Of a DNA stretch of 64,000 nucleotides, positions 29,763-44,700 are shown in pieces (position 1 is the first letter of the stretch; each line of letters starts with the position of its first letter). The stretch lies in NCBI RefSeq assembly GCF_035083965.1, contig NC_089724.1, forward strand, positions 18,990,974 through 19,054,973. The letters are read 5' to 3'. This DNA comes from Branchiostoma lanceolatum (lineage: Eukaryota > Chordata > Leptocardii > Amphioxiformes > Branchiostomatidae). The notes under the pieces were generated by a model that saw only the letters and a list, made by a program, of their open reading frames with translations, was not told the DNA's origin and did no database searches. The translations under genes were made by a program, and so were the position numbers.

Positions 29763-32700
29763 CTGTGAGGAGAGAAGATTCTTATTATCCATGTTTCCTC
29801 TGGAAGTTGTATATTCAAACCAGTGTACAAATTCTCTATTTGTGTACATATATACATAATGTATTTCTAATTATGATAACTGTAATTTCCATATTTAGTT
29901 CATTGCTATGTCTGTACTTTGAATGCATTGCACTATATATATATTTAGCATGAAGTCCACACAAAATCTCATGCCAACATAGTTTCCCAGACGAGACTTA
30001 CCTGTACAATGCCCTCGTCTTGTTTGGATGCCTTGTGAGTGAAAGACTCGGTGGGTCGTGGCGGGGACGGTCTTGGAGACGGCTTGCCTTTGCTGGTTTC
30101 TGCATCAGGAGTCTGAAAGTGGCAAGTATATATCAACATTCAGACTCACACACATCAAGCAACACAGTGGAGAGTGGAGATGACTGGGATGGGATGACAG
30201 ATGAAGCAAGGAAAACTGTGACAGAAAGAGCATGCTTGTACAGCTACATGCTGTTGTGTATTGTCAGATGTAAATGTGTCACCATAGAAATACTGTCCAG
30301 CATGCTTTTGATAAAACACAGGAGACATACGAAACAAATAGCACAGTTAAGGTATTTTAGATACGGACACAATATGGCCAGCAATCTTCTGTCATACATC
30401 CTACATATACACGAAGGAACTAAACATATACTTCAGAACATCAAGACCAGGAAATACACGTAAAATCTTAAATAGTGTAGCCACCATGTGTATAAGATTA
30501 TGAAATACAGTTCCCAATAAACCTTTGTTCAAACTTATTGCAGCTATGTTTAACACCAATACAGTGTTGTGTTTCAGGTCTAAAAACCTGTTGATATACT
30601 TGTACCACAGGACACAAAACACACACAGCACAAATTAGGGTTAGTACATGGTTGTGCCTTACAGGCAAGGACAAAAAGTTAGGTAGATGTGTTACTCTGT
30701 GTATCACAACTGACATTACCACAGCTATTGTGGACCGTCAAATCAGTACTAACGATTATACCTGAATCCCAATTATCACAAATGTTACAATGCAGTAGGA
30801 CATGGAACAAACAACGGCAGGATATACAATGTCTGTGCAAGAACTCAGCATTACAGGTGAGACCACTGGATACCGCTGCGCTCTAGTTTACACGTAAAGC
30901 TTCATGCTGGTTATGACAGCAACACTTAAGATGCACACACATGTGCTACTGAATTATAGAACACTAGGCAGGTTTATTTACAGTGTACCGGTATCACCTT
31001 GATTGGTGGCTGGGGTATTTCAACTGGTATGGCTTCCACTACAGTGGATTTTGGGGGCTCCGTGGCTTTGGCTGGGCCATTGTTTTCAGCAGGTATAGGA
31101 AACTATTTGAACAAGACAGGTATAGATCAAACAAAAAATATGAAGCACAGTTGTGACTATATGGACCACATAAATGGACAATACAGCAAAGAAAGAGATA
31201 GATCTTCACTCACTCACCAATAGTCACCATATATAGTAACTGTGTGAAAACAAGAACAATAGTACAAGGCCACAGACAAAGACAGTTTAAGAAGCTATAC
31301 CTGGGCCTCAGGCACAGCCTGTGCCTCCTCCACCTCTACCCTACAGATCTCCACAGTACTCTCATCTATGGAAGCCTCCCGAGAAAACTTTGATTTCTGC
31401 TGTGTCGATGAACGGGGAAATGCAAGAATGAGGTGGGAAATGTAGGATAACGGAAAACAACATGGAAATAAAAGAGAGTTAAAAAGTAAGTTAACTGTTA
31501 AGATTTAATTGTTCATTTCTCTTATAAAGCAAGCAACAATTACTGCAAAATAAACAAAAGTGTGCAAAGCGAAAACCTTGAAAGTGGAGAACTTAGTGGG
31601 CAGCTGTTCCCACTGGGTTGCTAGGGTCATTATATCATTGGTTTGCTTCTTGCTTTTTGTCTAGAGTTATAGACAGGAGAAGAGGGAAAGAATGCCTTCA
31701 GTCAAACCATACCATTATCAAACGAGTCTGAAGAGTAAATGCTGGAAACTATGATTATCGCAGCAATCATTTGATGTGTCACACTGTAGCAGCTTCATTA
31801 CAATAACTTAAGCCCACACACATTCCATAACATAAGGGATGTACATGTGTCACCTCAGCTAGGTTGCACTGGGACCGGGGTCTGGACTTTGGGGTGGGGG
31901 GTTCACTTGAACACTTTTTGTCTCGCTAGAGAAAACCGTGGGTGAGACGTGTCAGAAAAAAACATAGGAAGGAAAGGCACAAAGAGGAAAGGAACAGAAG
32001 AACATTATAATTAGTCATAGAATGATTTTGTTCTGTAGAGTGTTACAAGGAGTTCTATCACCTCTGCTCTAGGCCTTGACTTTGGGGTTGTTGGTTCAGT
32101 TTTGTTTCTCCTGTCCCTCTGTGATAGGAAGGAAGTATGACAGCTTGGACTTAGACATTGCATTCTACAGAAAAGCTTGTTAAAGATGCTAGTAGAGTAG
32201 AAAGTTAGGGCAGAGCAGCTACAGAGCAGAGGGAAGTACATGTAGTACCTCAGCATTGGAGAGGGAGCGGGGTCTTGGCTTCAACGTCACGGAGGTGTTT
32301 TCAGCTTTTTTCTTCTGCTGGTTGGTTATAGAAATTGTACATGTATTCAGCTATTTGCCGCTTACGAGTAGGCCATCTAATCATAAAGGGCAGGGACATG
32401 ACAGGAATCAAAACCAACAAAAGATAAAAAGTAATACACAATTCCAATGATGGAAATGTTTCTGACTGTCCCCACACCCTGGTATATTTGGAAGGAACAC
32501 CCTTGAGAGCAGAAATTTTAGGTAAATGAAGAAACGTTAAAGAGATGACTATAATAATGAGAAGGGGTGGGAATAAGGGTTAGGATACCTCAGTAGTAGA
32601 GGCGGACCGGGGTCGTGTGCTGGGTGCTGTGGAAGCAGAAGTGGTCCTCTTCTTTGGAAGGGAAAAGGGAAGACAGGTTTTTAGTTATAGAGGATGAGTA

Positions 32701-35700
32701 AGCAAGTTGGAAAAGAAAAGGAACAAAACTAGAGGAAAAAAAATAACACCTAAAGGCAATAATCACCTCAGTAGTAGAAAGAGACCTGGGCCTGGTCTTT
32801 GGGGTTGAAGGAGCTTTCACATCTTTTTTCTTTAAGTTATATGTAGAAGCAAGAAAGCAGTTAGAGGATCACACTAAAGGAGTTGCTATGCAGTTCAACA
32901 ATGCAAGGAAAGGCATTAATTTGATAACTGTTCACAACTGTGAGAGTGAGTGTGATATTAATACCTCTGTAGTAGAGAGGGATCTGGGCCTTGTCTTTGG
33001 TGTTGTCGGAGCAGACATGCCCTTTTTCTTTCAGTCACAAAACAGCAAAGGACACAAAGTTAAATTGAAAGTGCATATGATCGACAGGCAAGTTTCCCAT
33101 TCTATTGGGGTTTTGAGGAAATAATGAGAAATAAAAGGAAACGCAAGAACAAAGTAAGAGATTAGGAAAAGAGGAAAGCAGGATGAAGGAAAGGTAAGGT
33201 AAGGAGGTTACCTCTGAGGTGGAAAAGGAACGAGGTCTTCCCTTTGGGGTGGGGGGTGCACTTGTTTCTTTCCGCTTAAGATTAAAGTGAGTCAGGTAAC
33301 ATATAGGTTAGACAGGGGAAGTAAGCATGTGTAATGCACTAGAAAGGTTCATGTGGACTTAACTAGAATTTGAACAGGACAGATATGGGAGATATACCTC
33401 AGTTGTGGAGAGAGAGCGGGGTCTAGTCAGAGGGGTGTTGGGGGCACTCCTACTCGGGTCTTTCCGCTTGAAAAGGGCAAATTAGACTGACATGTTAGCA
33501 AGGCTGAGGGGAGTAGGAAACTTATCATCTATGCCTTGACCATCAGGTACTGGTGTAGTCAGACTATCAATTGATCTTTAGCACTTTACAGGTGGCCCAA
33601 TACACCAAAGTCCTGGCACATAAGTTGGAGTGGTAAAGATCAATTAACAGTCAGCAAGTCTAGAGCAAAGCTAAGTTTCACACTACTTTAACACATCTAC
33701 ACCAACCTAAGCAGAACATGTCATCAATTTTACTGTCTGGACTGTATGAGTGCACCAAAGGTGCATAGACACACTAGTGACCCTGCATGTCAAAGGTCCT
33801 TCAAACTAAAGTTGTACACCATAAGACCTGATGAATCTGTTTGTGCAAAGTATTTGAGATATACATGTACATGCTTGAGAAAAGAGCAATCCGGAATTGA
33901 TAGTCACCTCTGACAAAGCCCGAGGTCTTGTTTTAGGCGTTGCTGGCTTTGCCCTAGATGCATCCTTAATGTGCAAACATAACTACATATATCAGGATCA
34001 ACACATTTCATAAAAATTGTTGCAGCAAATAAAACCATGCACACAGCATGCCCTTTGTACATCATCACCACCAAATGGACCAAACCAAAGCCACTGGTAT
34101 GTTTCCAGGACTATCAAGAGATGTTCCTATCTGTAAGCATATGCATTTTGTACATGCATGCACTATATGGATGTAACACCAGATAGTTCTGTTACAAGTA
34201 CAAATCCATGCTTACTGATCACTACATTGCATTCTAAACAGAACCACATTCACATGGCCTTCAAACAACAGCATTCAATGCCACTCATCGTGAGCTATCT
34301 AATGAACTCTTGAACAAAGGAAATAAGAACCTCTGCACTGCCTTGTTTCTTATTTTGTAACTTGGGAGTTGTTTTTGGTGTTGTGATCTTCTTTTCCTTG
34401 TTATCCTACATGTGTACAAGTTCACATGAACAAAAAGAAGTTCTTTATCTAAGGAAAAGAAATATACATCAAAGAGAAAAATAATATGATATTGGGAGAG
34501 AAAGTCAGAAAGATCATAAGGAAGAGAAAAATGCAGGGAACAAACATAAAAGCACCTCAGCATTCGATGCTGACATGGATCGCTGAAGAACTTTCTTGTT
34601 CTCTTTTTGCTTGTCAACTCCCTGTCATGAAAAATAAGGAAAGGTGAAAATCTATGGATAGCAGAGAAATCAGTAGAATTTCACAGTTTGACAAGATTAT
34701 GGATGAAATGTTTAGAGTGAAAGAGGTGAGAAGGTATGTGTAACATTGATTACCGACATTATTTATAAAAAGTCCACAGTTTAGTATGTAGGAGGTTGAG
34801 AGAAGTGAGCACCTCATCAGAAGGGAAAGACTTTCGCAGCACAGGTTTAGCAACAATGGCTTTCCCTTTGCCAGTGTCCTGGGATGAAGAGAATGTTTAA
34901 GTGACACACTACAGACACACAATGTTAATGATAGCGACACAAACAATAGGAATAAAGTATGTCATAGGGATCCTCTGAGCAGTCAAATCTCCATTCCACA
35001 AAAATAAGCTCTTGAACCTTAACAAAAGACTCAACTGTAGAATGTCCCTTCTCCCTGTTAAGTGAGTGTGACTTGTGCGTAGATTCACCAGCCTCTTTCA
35101 GGGTCTCTTTCACAATTTCTTTAGCTACAGAGGAGACAGTTCTCTTTGTCTTGTTTGGAGATGACTACCAGAGAACACAGAGGATGGACAGCAAAGATAC
35201 AGAGAGAAAATAAGTTGAAGAAGTTAGTGGCTGGTGAAATGTGTACTGTTTCCTACTGTTTAAGTTACAGATTCCACACAGCAGTATGTTAAGTGAGGTG
35301 TTAGGCACAATATACAGTTGGAGCAACCACAACCATATGAATGATGAATGTGCAACCTTCTCTCATGAGCACCAGGTTAACAACTACACAGGATTAGTCA
35401 AATGCTTTCTACACCGTTTTTCACCTCTGATAGGGACTTCCTCATGCTCCTTGGTGTTGCTTTAGGTGTGGAAGGGGCCTTTGCCTCTGGCTTCTATATC
35501 ATTTCACAGAAAGAAGGAAGAAGAATAGGAAAGAAAACCTGACAGAAACTATGGTCATCTTCAGTTCTACTACTAGTCTATATGTGCAAGACTGCTAGAT
35601 AGGTATGTACAGAAGTTACTTGTGTGGAAGTAGATTATAGGAGGCAATAATGCTACCAGCTACATGTCAATATCAGACTCCCACGTAACACATCTCAGGT

Positions 35701-38700
35701 CATGCAAGAGACAACTTCAAGATTCTCCCGAAACTATTAAACTTGTTAACACATGACAAGGCCTTATGGCAAAATGCTGGTTTACCCATCCTATCCATCT
35801 ACCTTGCTGCCTTTCTCTGTGGCTGACTCCTTTCTAGAAGATTTTGGTGTTGGTTGCTTGGAACCAGGCTTGGTAGACTCCTAGTATAGTACACACCCAT
35901 GGGTAAAAATAACATTTGGAAAGATGCACACTTCAACGTTGTGCAAAATAGGTTGACTCAAAAACAAAAGGACAAGAAATGAGAAAATATGATAGCCTGT
36001 TCAACAGAGATAAAGTAGCAATGCTGCGTTCATGATGTGCAAAGGGGTAGTATTGTACCTTTTTCAATTTGGGCGACTTTGATTTTGACTGTAGTTTTGC
36101 TTTAGGTTCTGCTGAAGAATCTTCACTTTTTGGTAGGTCGCTCTTCACAGGGTAAGAAATTGTTTTCGTATCAAAATGAATAATCATACACAGGAAACAA
36201 TAATGGAAGACAAAGGTGATAGGAACACAGACTGTAGAAGGAATGACAGCAAAAATGAAAAAGGTAGAAAAGCAGATACAAAGTTGACACAACAGATACC
36301 TCGAGGCTCAATTCAGAAAGTGTGTCGCAGGAAAAGTCATCTGTAGGCTCCTTTTGCCCCCCCGCACCATACTAGAAATCACCAAAGAAAGTACAAGGAA
36401 ATGTCAAGAAAATAAAGAAAACAAACCGTTAGCCAGGTTTTTTTAAGGCAAGATAAAACAGTGTCAAAGTCCACGGTGACTGACAACTTACAGCAATGTC
36501 GTCACTGAATGTCACTTTTAAGGATTCAATATCCCTTGTGGATGCTGAGCTAGATAGTGACAGACACTTTTGCACAGAAAAAAACAACACAAAAATAAAC
36601 ACATCAGAAGAGCAAGGCAATCAAAGAAACAGAAAAATAAGTGAAACAGAAGAGAATATCAGGATGATAAAAGTTAGCTATGTCAATATTTCTAAACCCA
36701 TTGCAATCAGAAAAAAAACAATGAAGCGTGCACGTCATATACCTCATCCGTAAAGACTGAGTCATCTTCTGTATTATCTTCAAATCCACATTCCACAATC
36801 TTTGTAGGATGTAAAAAGAAAGCAGGTAGAAGTAGTTCAAACATAGGAGGCATTTAGTAATCAGCCATTCCAAAGATACAACTAATAAAAACTCAGAAGA
36901 GTGAGAAATAGCATTCAACATCCAAAATCATCATTATAATATTTCCAACTATCTAACTTGGGGTTTAGGTCCAGCATATACGGTACATGTGCTCTGGTGA
37001 TTTACTTGTTACCATGTGAAAGAAGCATAGTACAATTGCTGTGAGTAATTTCACTGCAGCATTCTGAAAGTCTATAAGTTGCCTGATATTATTGTGCTAT
37101 TACATGGTTGAGTCAGTCAACAAGCCACATGACTGGGTTAGAGCTGCTGTAACCAACCTCCAAGTCATCTGTGTCTAAGATGGAAACATCGTCCAAGTCA
37201 ACCAGCTGTTTGGAAGCTACCTTGCACAAGTCTGCAACCAATTCCTTTTGCAAGAGTAAACAAAGTATAATCATAAGGCGAGTCCATCTTTGCTGCTGCC
37301 TAACCCAGTAACCAACACAAATTTGGTAAAAAAGGGCCATCTCAGCAGGGTGAGGGTTAGATTCAAGTCTAATAAAGAGGCTAAGATCTACTACATGGAA
37401 CTGATAATGCCCAACACAATTGATTACTACTGACAGTGACAGTCATTCCAACTTATCTAAGTTTGAATATGCGTTGATCCATACACTTTAAAGTTTGATC
37501 AACAACAATGTTCTTGACTGAAATGTCCCTATACAGAATACCACTGTTCTTGTTGTATCTTTAAGCAGTTAGTATCTTCAATGCATGCTGGTCTATGTTT
37601 GCTACCTTTTCGTATGTATCTTTTCCCTGTTCTGATTTAGTAGACTCTGCCAGTGACAGGTCCTCAGACATGGGGAAGATTTCATCTTCAAGACACTGTT
37701 TCACAGAGGGAAAAAGTAAAGAGAAAGCTATCTTAGTGAGATAGAGTAAGACTTTATCCAAACCTATTTTACAGCCCAAATTGTTAAGTCAAGAACCATG
37801 CAGCCAACAAGTACAGTACCACAATGAAGCAATACCTCAACAGCTGGTATTTCCGGAAGCAGATCTACTTTATTAATGGGAACTGCTGGTGTGGTCTGGA
37901 AATGTGGCAAAAGGGAAGAAAGCTGATCATTTCAAAGAAGGAACAAAATGAGAAAAATAAGTTGTTTGTGCATGATAAATACAATAATGAACAAGGAGAA
38001 AAGGCACAACAATAAAGATAAAGAATGACAAGACAGAAAATAATTACATTATGTTGTATCGTTTTCTAAGGGCAGAAGTGTACCTCTAGTAATGAAGAGT
38101 CTGGTGGAATATCAACTGCATCTTGTGGTGTCCCAAGTTGTGGAAGTGGTTCTACCATAGCAGTAGGTTTTGGGCCATGTTCTAGATCTGTTTCAGAGCT
38201 AACAGGTTTGGGTTGGGTTGTGACTTGCTTGTAAGGTTCTTCTATTTTAGGCTCAACTCCAATATCAGGGCTTTCTACTTGAGGCATGACTTGGGTATTC
38301 CCTTCTACAACATGTGGTACAATATCAGAAACAGTCTCTTCCTGACAAAGAATTTCTGACTCCAGATTTTCTGAGAGGGGCAAGACTTCCACATTTACAT
38401 TTTCAGCCTCAAGCTCTGTTACGACTTCTGACTGAAGCTCTCCATTTAGGTTTACTGTATCCAACACAAATTGATCTACATGGGCTTCACCATTGGCATC
38501 AGCATTCTGTGGTTTGGTTAAACTTTCTACTTGTGCTAAGTGAGTTTCAGTTGTGCTATCTTTTTCTCCAATTTGCTCAGTATTGATAACAGACTTTGTA
38601 CTAGGAGCTTCATATGGTTCAGATTTGTCAACAATTACTGCTTCTGCTATTTTTGCTTTGGTATCTACCTCATGTGCCTTTTGTTCAAGTTCAGTGACAA

Positions 38701-41700
38701 CTTCTGTGCTAGACGTTTCAGGTTCAAAAGATGTGTTAATAGCATCTGACTCTGTTTTAGGAGCTACAGTAGGTACATCTGGCCCACTTTGTTCAGCTGT
38801 AAAGACTGTCTCAGTGCTAGGAATTATGGCGTCTTTAGCATCTATAACACTAATAGTTTCAGCCTCAGATTTAGTCGGCTTGGGGGTAGCCTCTAGCTGG
38901 CCTTCTGTGTCACCAGGTGGTTCTGGTTTAGAGTCTAAATGACACATTGTTTCTGAACTTTCCTCTGAACTTTCCAACTGTGTAGTGAGTTCTGGCTCAG
39001 ACTTGCCACTTTCTGCCACAGAAGACACATTTGGGACTACTGAAGGGGCCTCAGAGGTGTCATCAGGATCCTTGAAAAGTACAGGCAGAATGTCACCAAG
39101 GTTACAAAATAGAAAATAGGTACTGACATAAAGCAACAAATGAAGCAAGGGGAGAAAAGCAATGCAATGATGTGTTTGTTCTATATTCTTAGAAAAACAA
39201 ACATAGAAAACAAATTCATGTGCATGTAAATTCTAGCAAGAATACAACACCTCTGGAGCTTGTATTGGGATGGGAAGGAGGCCCCATAGTCCATCAGGCG
39301 TTTTAGGCTGCACAGGTGGGGGGGAAGCCTGCATACCCAGACAGGAGAGGCAATGCAGGGGTTTGCGGGAGTACAATAGCAATGGTACAGTGCATACATG
39401 AGCAGTGCAGTAAGGACCAGCAAGAGACAGAGAGAGGAAGAGAGAGAGTAGAAAGTAAATACCTCTAATTTGTCTGAAGTTGATTCCACACTGGTGTTCA
39501 CTTTTTTCAGTGAGAAAGTCTAGTAGGGCACAATGGGTTTAGACGGGGAGAGTAAAGCATCAGTAAAGGTGAAATATATGACAGCTCCGGTACTACAGAG
39601 CATAGAAAGAATGAAAGCATATTGAGAGGTGTATACTAGTATTACACAAGCAAATTATGCATAACTTTTAAAACACTTGTCTACAAGCAGTCCTAGTGTT
39701 AAGGTGTAATGAAGCAATTTTCAATATCAGGTTGAAAAACAGTTACTGTTCAGAATATCATTATCATTGCAAAGCTTGTGGTTAACAGTAGGACTTAACT
39801 TAGGACTAAGACAAAGATGTACACATTAGATATCTACATATGTAACTGTACAGTTGATTTACCAAATGATCAAATATGTGTGCCATCAGTAAAAAAACAT
39901 GATGACAATATCTGATAATAAATACAAGTATAGAGTTAGATAAGGCCACACCAACTTAATCTTATGGATGACATCCGCGCGCGCATTGATTTTCGCCTGT
40001 TGTAAAAAAAAAAAAAAAAAGATCACCTCCTCCAAGGCTACACGGAACTCCGGAACTTGCCGAATTAGATTGCCGCAAAAGGCTAGCATTGTGCCGGCTT
40101 ATCGGAAAACTGGGGGCGACTTTGAGGATTGGTATGCCATCGATGTTGGTTAGGGGGGTTTTGCGTTTGCACAGTTGTACGAGAGGTTCGCGGCGGCCAG
40201 CGAGTATCGCCCAGACAATTTCAAACACGACCTATCCAGAGTGGCTCTCACACGTTTCTTTTGCAATAATGAGAGGCATGGGAGAGGAATTGAGGGATTG
40301 GCAGAGGTCTCACAGTGAGATTTGTGAGCGTAAACCATGGAATGCTTAATATGAAGTTCAATGCCATGTATGTTGAAACTGGGTGTATATGAGTATTCTC
40401 ATCACAGTCATATATCATCCACAGTCCTTGGAGCCAAATACCTTCTAATAGTATATTTCTTTGGTCGTTCTTGTCAATATATTAAAAATCAATCACTTGC
40501 GCTGAGTCTGCTATGATGAACAAGACAACCTACATGTACCTCCTGCAAATAAACTGTGTTCTGTGGTTCAATTCGCAATACCAGCTTTGTACTAGTAGTC
40601 CTGTGGTTTTGCAGCATTTTTTTTTGCTGGATTTTTCTTTTTTTCGCCCGCGCGCATTAGTTTTGGGGTCTCCAGAGGATGTCATCCATAAAATCAAGTT
40701 GGTGTGGCCTAAGGAATGTTTGTTGTCAGCCACCACTTACTCGCTTTAACAGGCTACCAAGACCATTCTTTTTGCCCTTCTTCAATTTGTCTGACTCCTG
40801 CAAAAAAGGCACTCTCTATTTTCACATACCCTAAGAACAGAGCGGGCACTTAACTAAATTCACTTTCACAATCTTACATGAACATCGGACTGCATTGGTA
40901 AGTTAATTACCAAGCTGTATCAGACATAATGCCAACCAGACATGCAAAGTCAATCAGCAAAGTCATTAATTGTTTAACACACTAGCAAACACGTTTGAAT
41001 GAAATTAAGTGAAGACATAATGGTAACACCAGGCTACCTCAGAACCACCAGTAGAGGAGTCCACGGACACAACGTCCAGCGATGTTTCGCTTGCGGTCAG
41101 GGTAATCTTTTAGAAGTATTTGTGTACAGAAATGACATGTCAGATGGAAAGAATGAAGATAAAAGAACAGAAGACAGGATGAAAACAGAAGAAAAGCATC
41201 ACTCAAAGCTGAATACAGGTGAAATGGTCTAAATCGGATAGATGTGTGTACCTGACTATCTATGGTAGACTGGCTCCCATTAAAATAAGCAGACTGCGGT
41301 CGTTCTCTCAAGGTCTGAATTATGTAAGAAGTATTATAATATTACAGAGGCACTGTAGTGGAGTGACTAGAATAGGACATTTGATAATGAAACATAAATA
41401 ACAGTTAAAGCATAAAGTAAACCAATTTTGAAAGAGAATGTCTACAAAACAGAAAAGTCAACCCTTACCCCTTGATGATTCTCTGTTGTACTTTCATTAG
41501 CCCCCATTTTTATCTTCTCCTCGTTTGCAGAATGCAAAGTCTTTGTATGAAATGGTACAAAAAGAAAAGGTGGAAGTTCGAACGAAGGCTTAAACGAAAC
41601 AAAACAAACTATTCTGTACATACAAATTAAAGCCAAAGACATAAATAAAGGAAAAAAAATTCTTTCAATACTGACTGCTTCAATACTTTCAGTCTCATTA

Positions 41701-44700
41701 CGACCCTGCAACCCATAGAGCTTGTTGATTTACGTTTTGCCATTACACCTACGTTTTACATTTACGACTGAACTTAATCCTAAAACAATAAGAGCAAAAT
41801 CAATTCCAGTATCTAACAGTACTACTTAGCATGGTAAAACCTCCAGAAAATGTCAGATACCTGTACCTCATTGCCACTGAAAAAAAAGACGTCCTCGCCT
41901 TCTTGGGCCTGGTCTTGCTTGCCCTTGGCAAACTTCACATGTAGGAGAAATGGGCACTTAGGTGGAGAGTTCAAACAACAAAGAAAAGCAAGGAACAGTA
42001 CAAACTACAAATAGAAACAAAGAGTGATAGGGAAAGTTAAGTAAGAATGTCATTAATAGTAATACAGCTGGCCTCAATGATATGACTGTGAAACTACAGA
42101 ATAAAAAATTTCAATTTCCTAACAGTAACATTTCTAATAAGTACTTGTGGAATGGGAATGTGAACAAACTGAAGAGAAGAATCATGTGTCAAATGTTTAC
42201 GAGCAGTCTTAATCAAACTGGCATGTGGACAAACAGTGAAGGTCAGTGTTCAGTAGAAGCAGTTTTGCCTGCCAATTTGGTAAAGTCTGATGAAGCCAGC
42301 TGTAGATAAGATAAGATTATGAACAGCTTAGAAAGAAAGAAAGAAAGGTACCTTGGATTTAAGAAACTTTTTCAGGCTCCCTCTGGATTTTTCTCCTTTC
42401 GAGGAGGATTTGGTCTTCACAGCCAAGAAAATAAATTAGAGATGAAAACAGATGCTGGACACTTCTGGCATACATTGTCAAACGTGTCTTAAACGAAGAA
42501 AAGAATCTGACAAAAATGGAGAATATTTGAGTTTTGTAAAGCCATGAGTTAACTGGTACCTTGCTGCCAGAGGAAGATTTCTGTTTTTTCTCAGGTGTCT
42601 TTTCAGCTTTGGATAATTTTAACATCTGATGATGGGATATAGAGAGAAATAAGAAGATGAAATATGAGAAGGGTTATAATATCAACATGTAGATATAGAA
42701 CTAGAAGTAAAGAAATAAAAGCAATTTGACTATTGCATGCACATAATGTACAAAATGTATATAAAAGGGCATCCAGATGAAAAGAACAGATAAATGGGAA
42801 CAAATCTACACCTTTTCAGCTGTATCATCTACACTATCGTCTGAAGGTAGTTTCTGCGATACAGCATTATCGGCACTAGCCTGAAACAAAAATTCTCCAT
42901 ATAAACTCTAAAACAAACTGTGCAACACAAGAACTGAAATGTGCCATGCAGTACCACTCATAGTTGAAGGTACAACAGATCTTATATGCTACAGCAGTCA
43001 CATACAGATTTCCTACCCAAAACACTAAAAGCTTGGTTGAGAGTAGCAAGTGCGACATGCACGTTTGCACTGCCCCAGGAACAAAGACATTACAACCACA
43101 ACTGTAGCCAAATAAGGGTAGGGAAGAAGCAGAGGCATTATTTCAGCAGGGTACAAACCCTCACGCAGACTCCCAGCAGCCCATCTAATTGGTTATACAA
43201 TCAAGAATGCTGATCCCCAGGGATAATGGCAGACATTCAGATGAGGTCACAAGAAGATCAGCCAATACCCGGCCAGCATTTCCTACTGGAGGTCCTATTC
43301 TTAAACTGAGGGGAGCAGGAGTGAGAAAAAACACTGGCGATTTTCATGCCAAGCTGGTGCTGACAAGGGTCTAAAAATACACCCCACTGTCAGGACTTCT
43401 ATCACTGGCAAACACTTTTCATTCATGGTCACCTGTCAGCAGCTGTCAGTCATATGCAGGGTGTTTCTACAATTTGCATGGCAATGAGTTAGTAGTGTAG
43501 CCCTGAATCAATGGAGTCAGACAGAGGATATGGGACTCTTCCATTGTGCTGGTTCCATCTGTCCTCTACAATAATAACATGATTAAGACTGTCTGACTCC
43601 CAGGGGAATGCAGGTCAGGGAAACTATGCAGGAAGCCACATAAACAAGGCACTGCAGATATCTGGACAACTACTGTGTCAACTACTGCAGGGAGCCTCCT
43701 GCATATTATACGGAAAGGTATGACCTAATTAGATTATTCTGCCTTAACCATCCATTTGTCTCAATTTGTGGAAACAAAACCTGCTAACCGTATTACCACA
43801 CCCCCTTAGGAGTTATGCAATGTAAAGGTATTTCTTCACTGGATGTACATGTACTCGAACATTCCAGGACAGTGATCAAATCACTACCCGGTAGGAACCT
43901 AAGAACAACTGATTTCAGTAAACTACTCAACCCACCATGATCAAATCAGACATACTAGACTACATGAAACATTTACATGTATGCAAGACTGTAAGAAGAA
44001 AATTGCATCCCTTGCCAGATCTAGGGTTCAAGGACAACCGTGGCATGGGTATGATACATTTTCAATGGCCCCAGAAGGTCAGGACGGATCAATGTGAATT
44101 AACAACAATCTGATGAGAAGTGCACTGAAGCAGGGGGCTGATGTGACACTGTTGGAATGCAGATGGCAGGAAGCTGCTACAACATGTGTGACCTTGGACA
44201 TGGTAGGGGTCACCCCTGGCTGTCAAAACAAGAACTGCAGGCTGTCCTGATGCATGGTTGTGGGTAATAACTTAGACATTTACTACTTTATTAGTAACCC
44301 TGATACGCTAGGTCATAAATATACCCACAACGATTTGAAACTACTTGAATGAAGCATCTAAGCACACTTGTAGTAAATACTAGTACATTTGTAGTAGTAT
44401 GCTACTGTTGATAGAATCCCAAATATATCAAAAATTCCTTTTGTAGACAGTAAATATCAGCACCAGGAAGCTTTCAAAGATGTACATTTTAAAGCCATCA
44501 AAGGATCACCTTTTCAAATATGATGACCTGAATACCATCACTTTAAACAAATCTGTCACATAGAAGAAAACCACTGTCTAATCAGAAAACAAAGCAGCAT
44601 GCAAGGAGGCTCAAAGACTGCAGTAAATTCCTGACTTTCCCTCAATATCACTACCAGTGGTCCCATATATGTACCACCTGTCATTGTCTGTACACAGCTA

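Noticed and set aside
39962..40349. Open frames inside the Harbinger-like MITE as a captured gene
   Set aside because: They are short, interrupted and low in recognisable content, with no DDE or Myb-like motif.
44506..44530. Possible 18-nt TACC microexon (VIIFEK) with AG/GT borders
   Set aside because: It is too short to support by eye; such borders occur by chance in a 1.9-kb intron.
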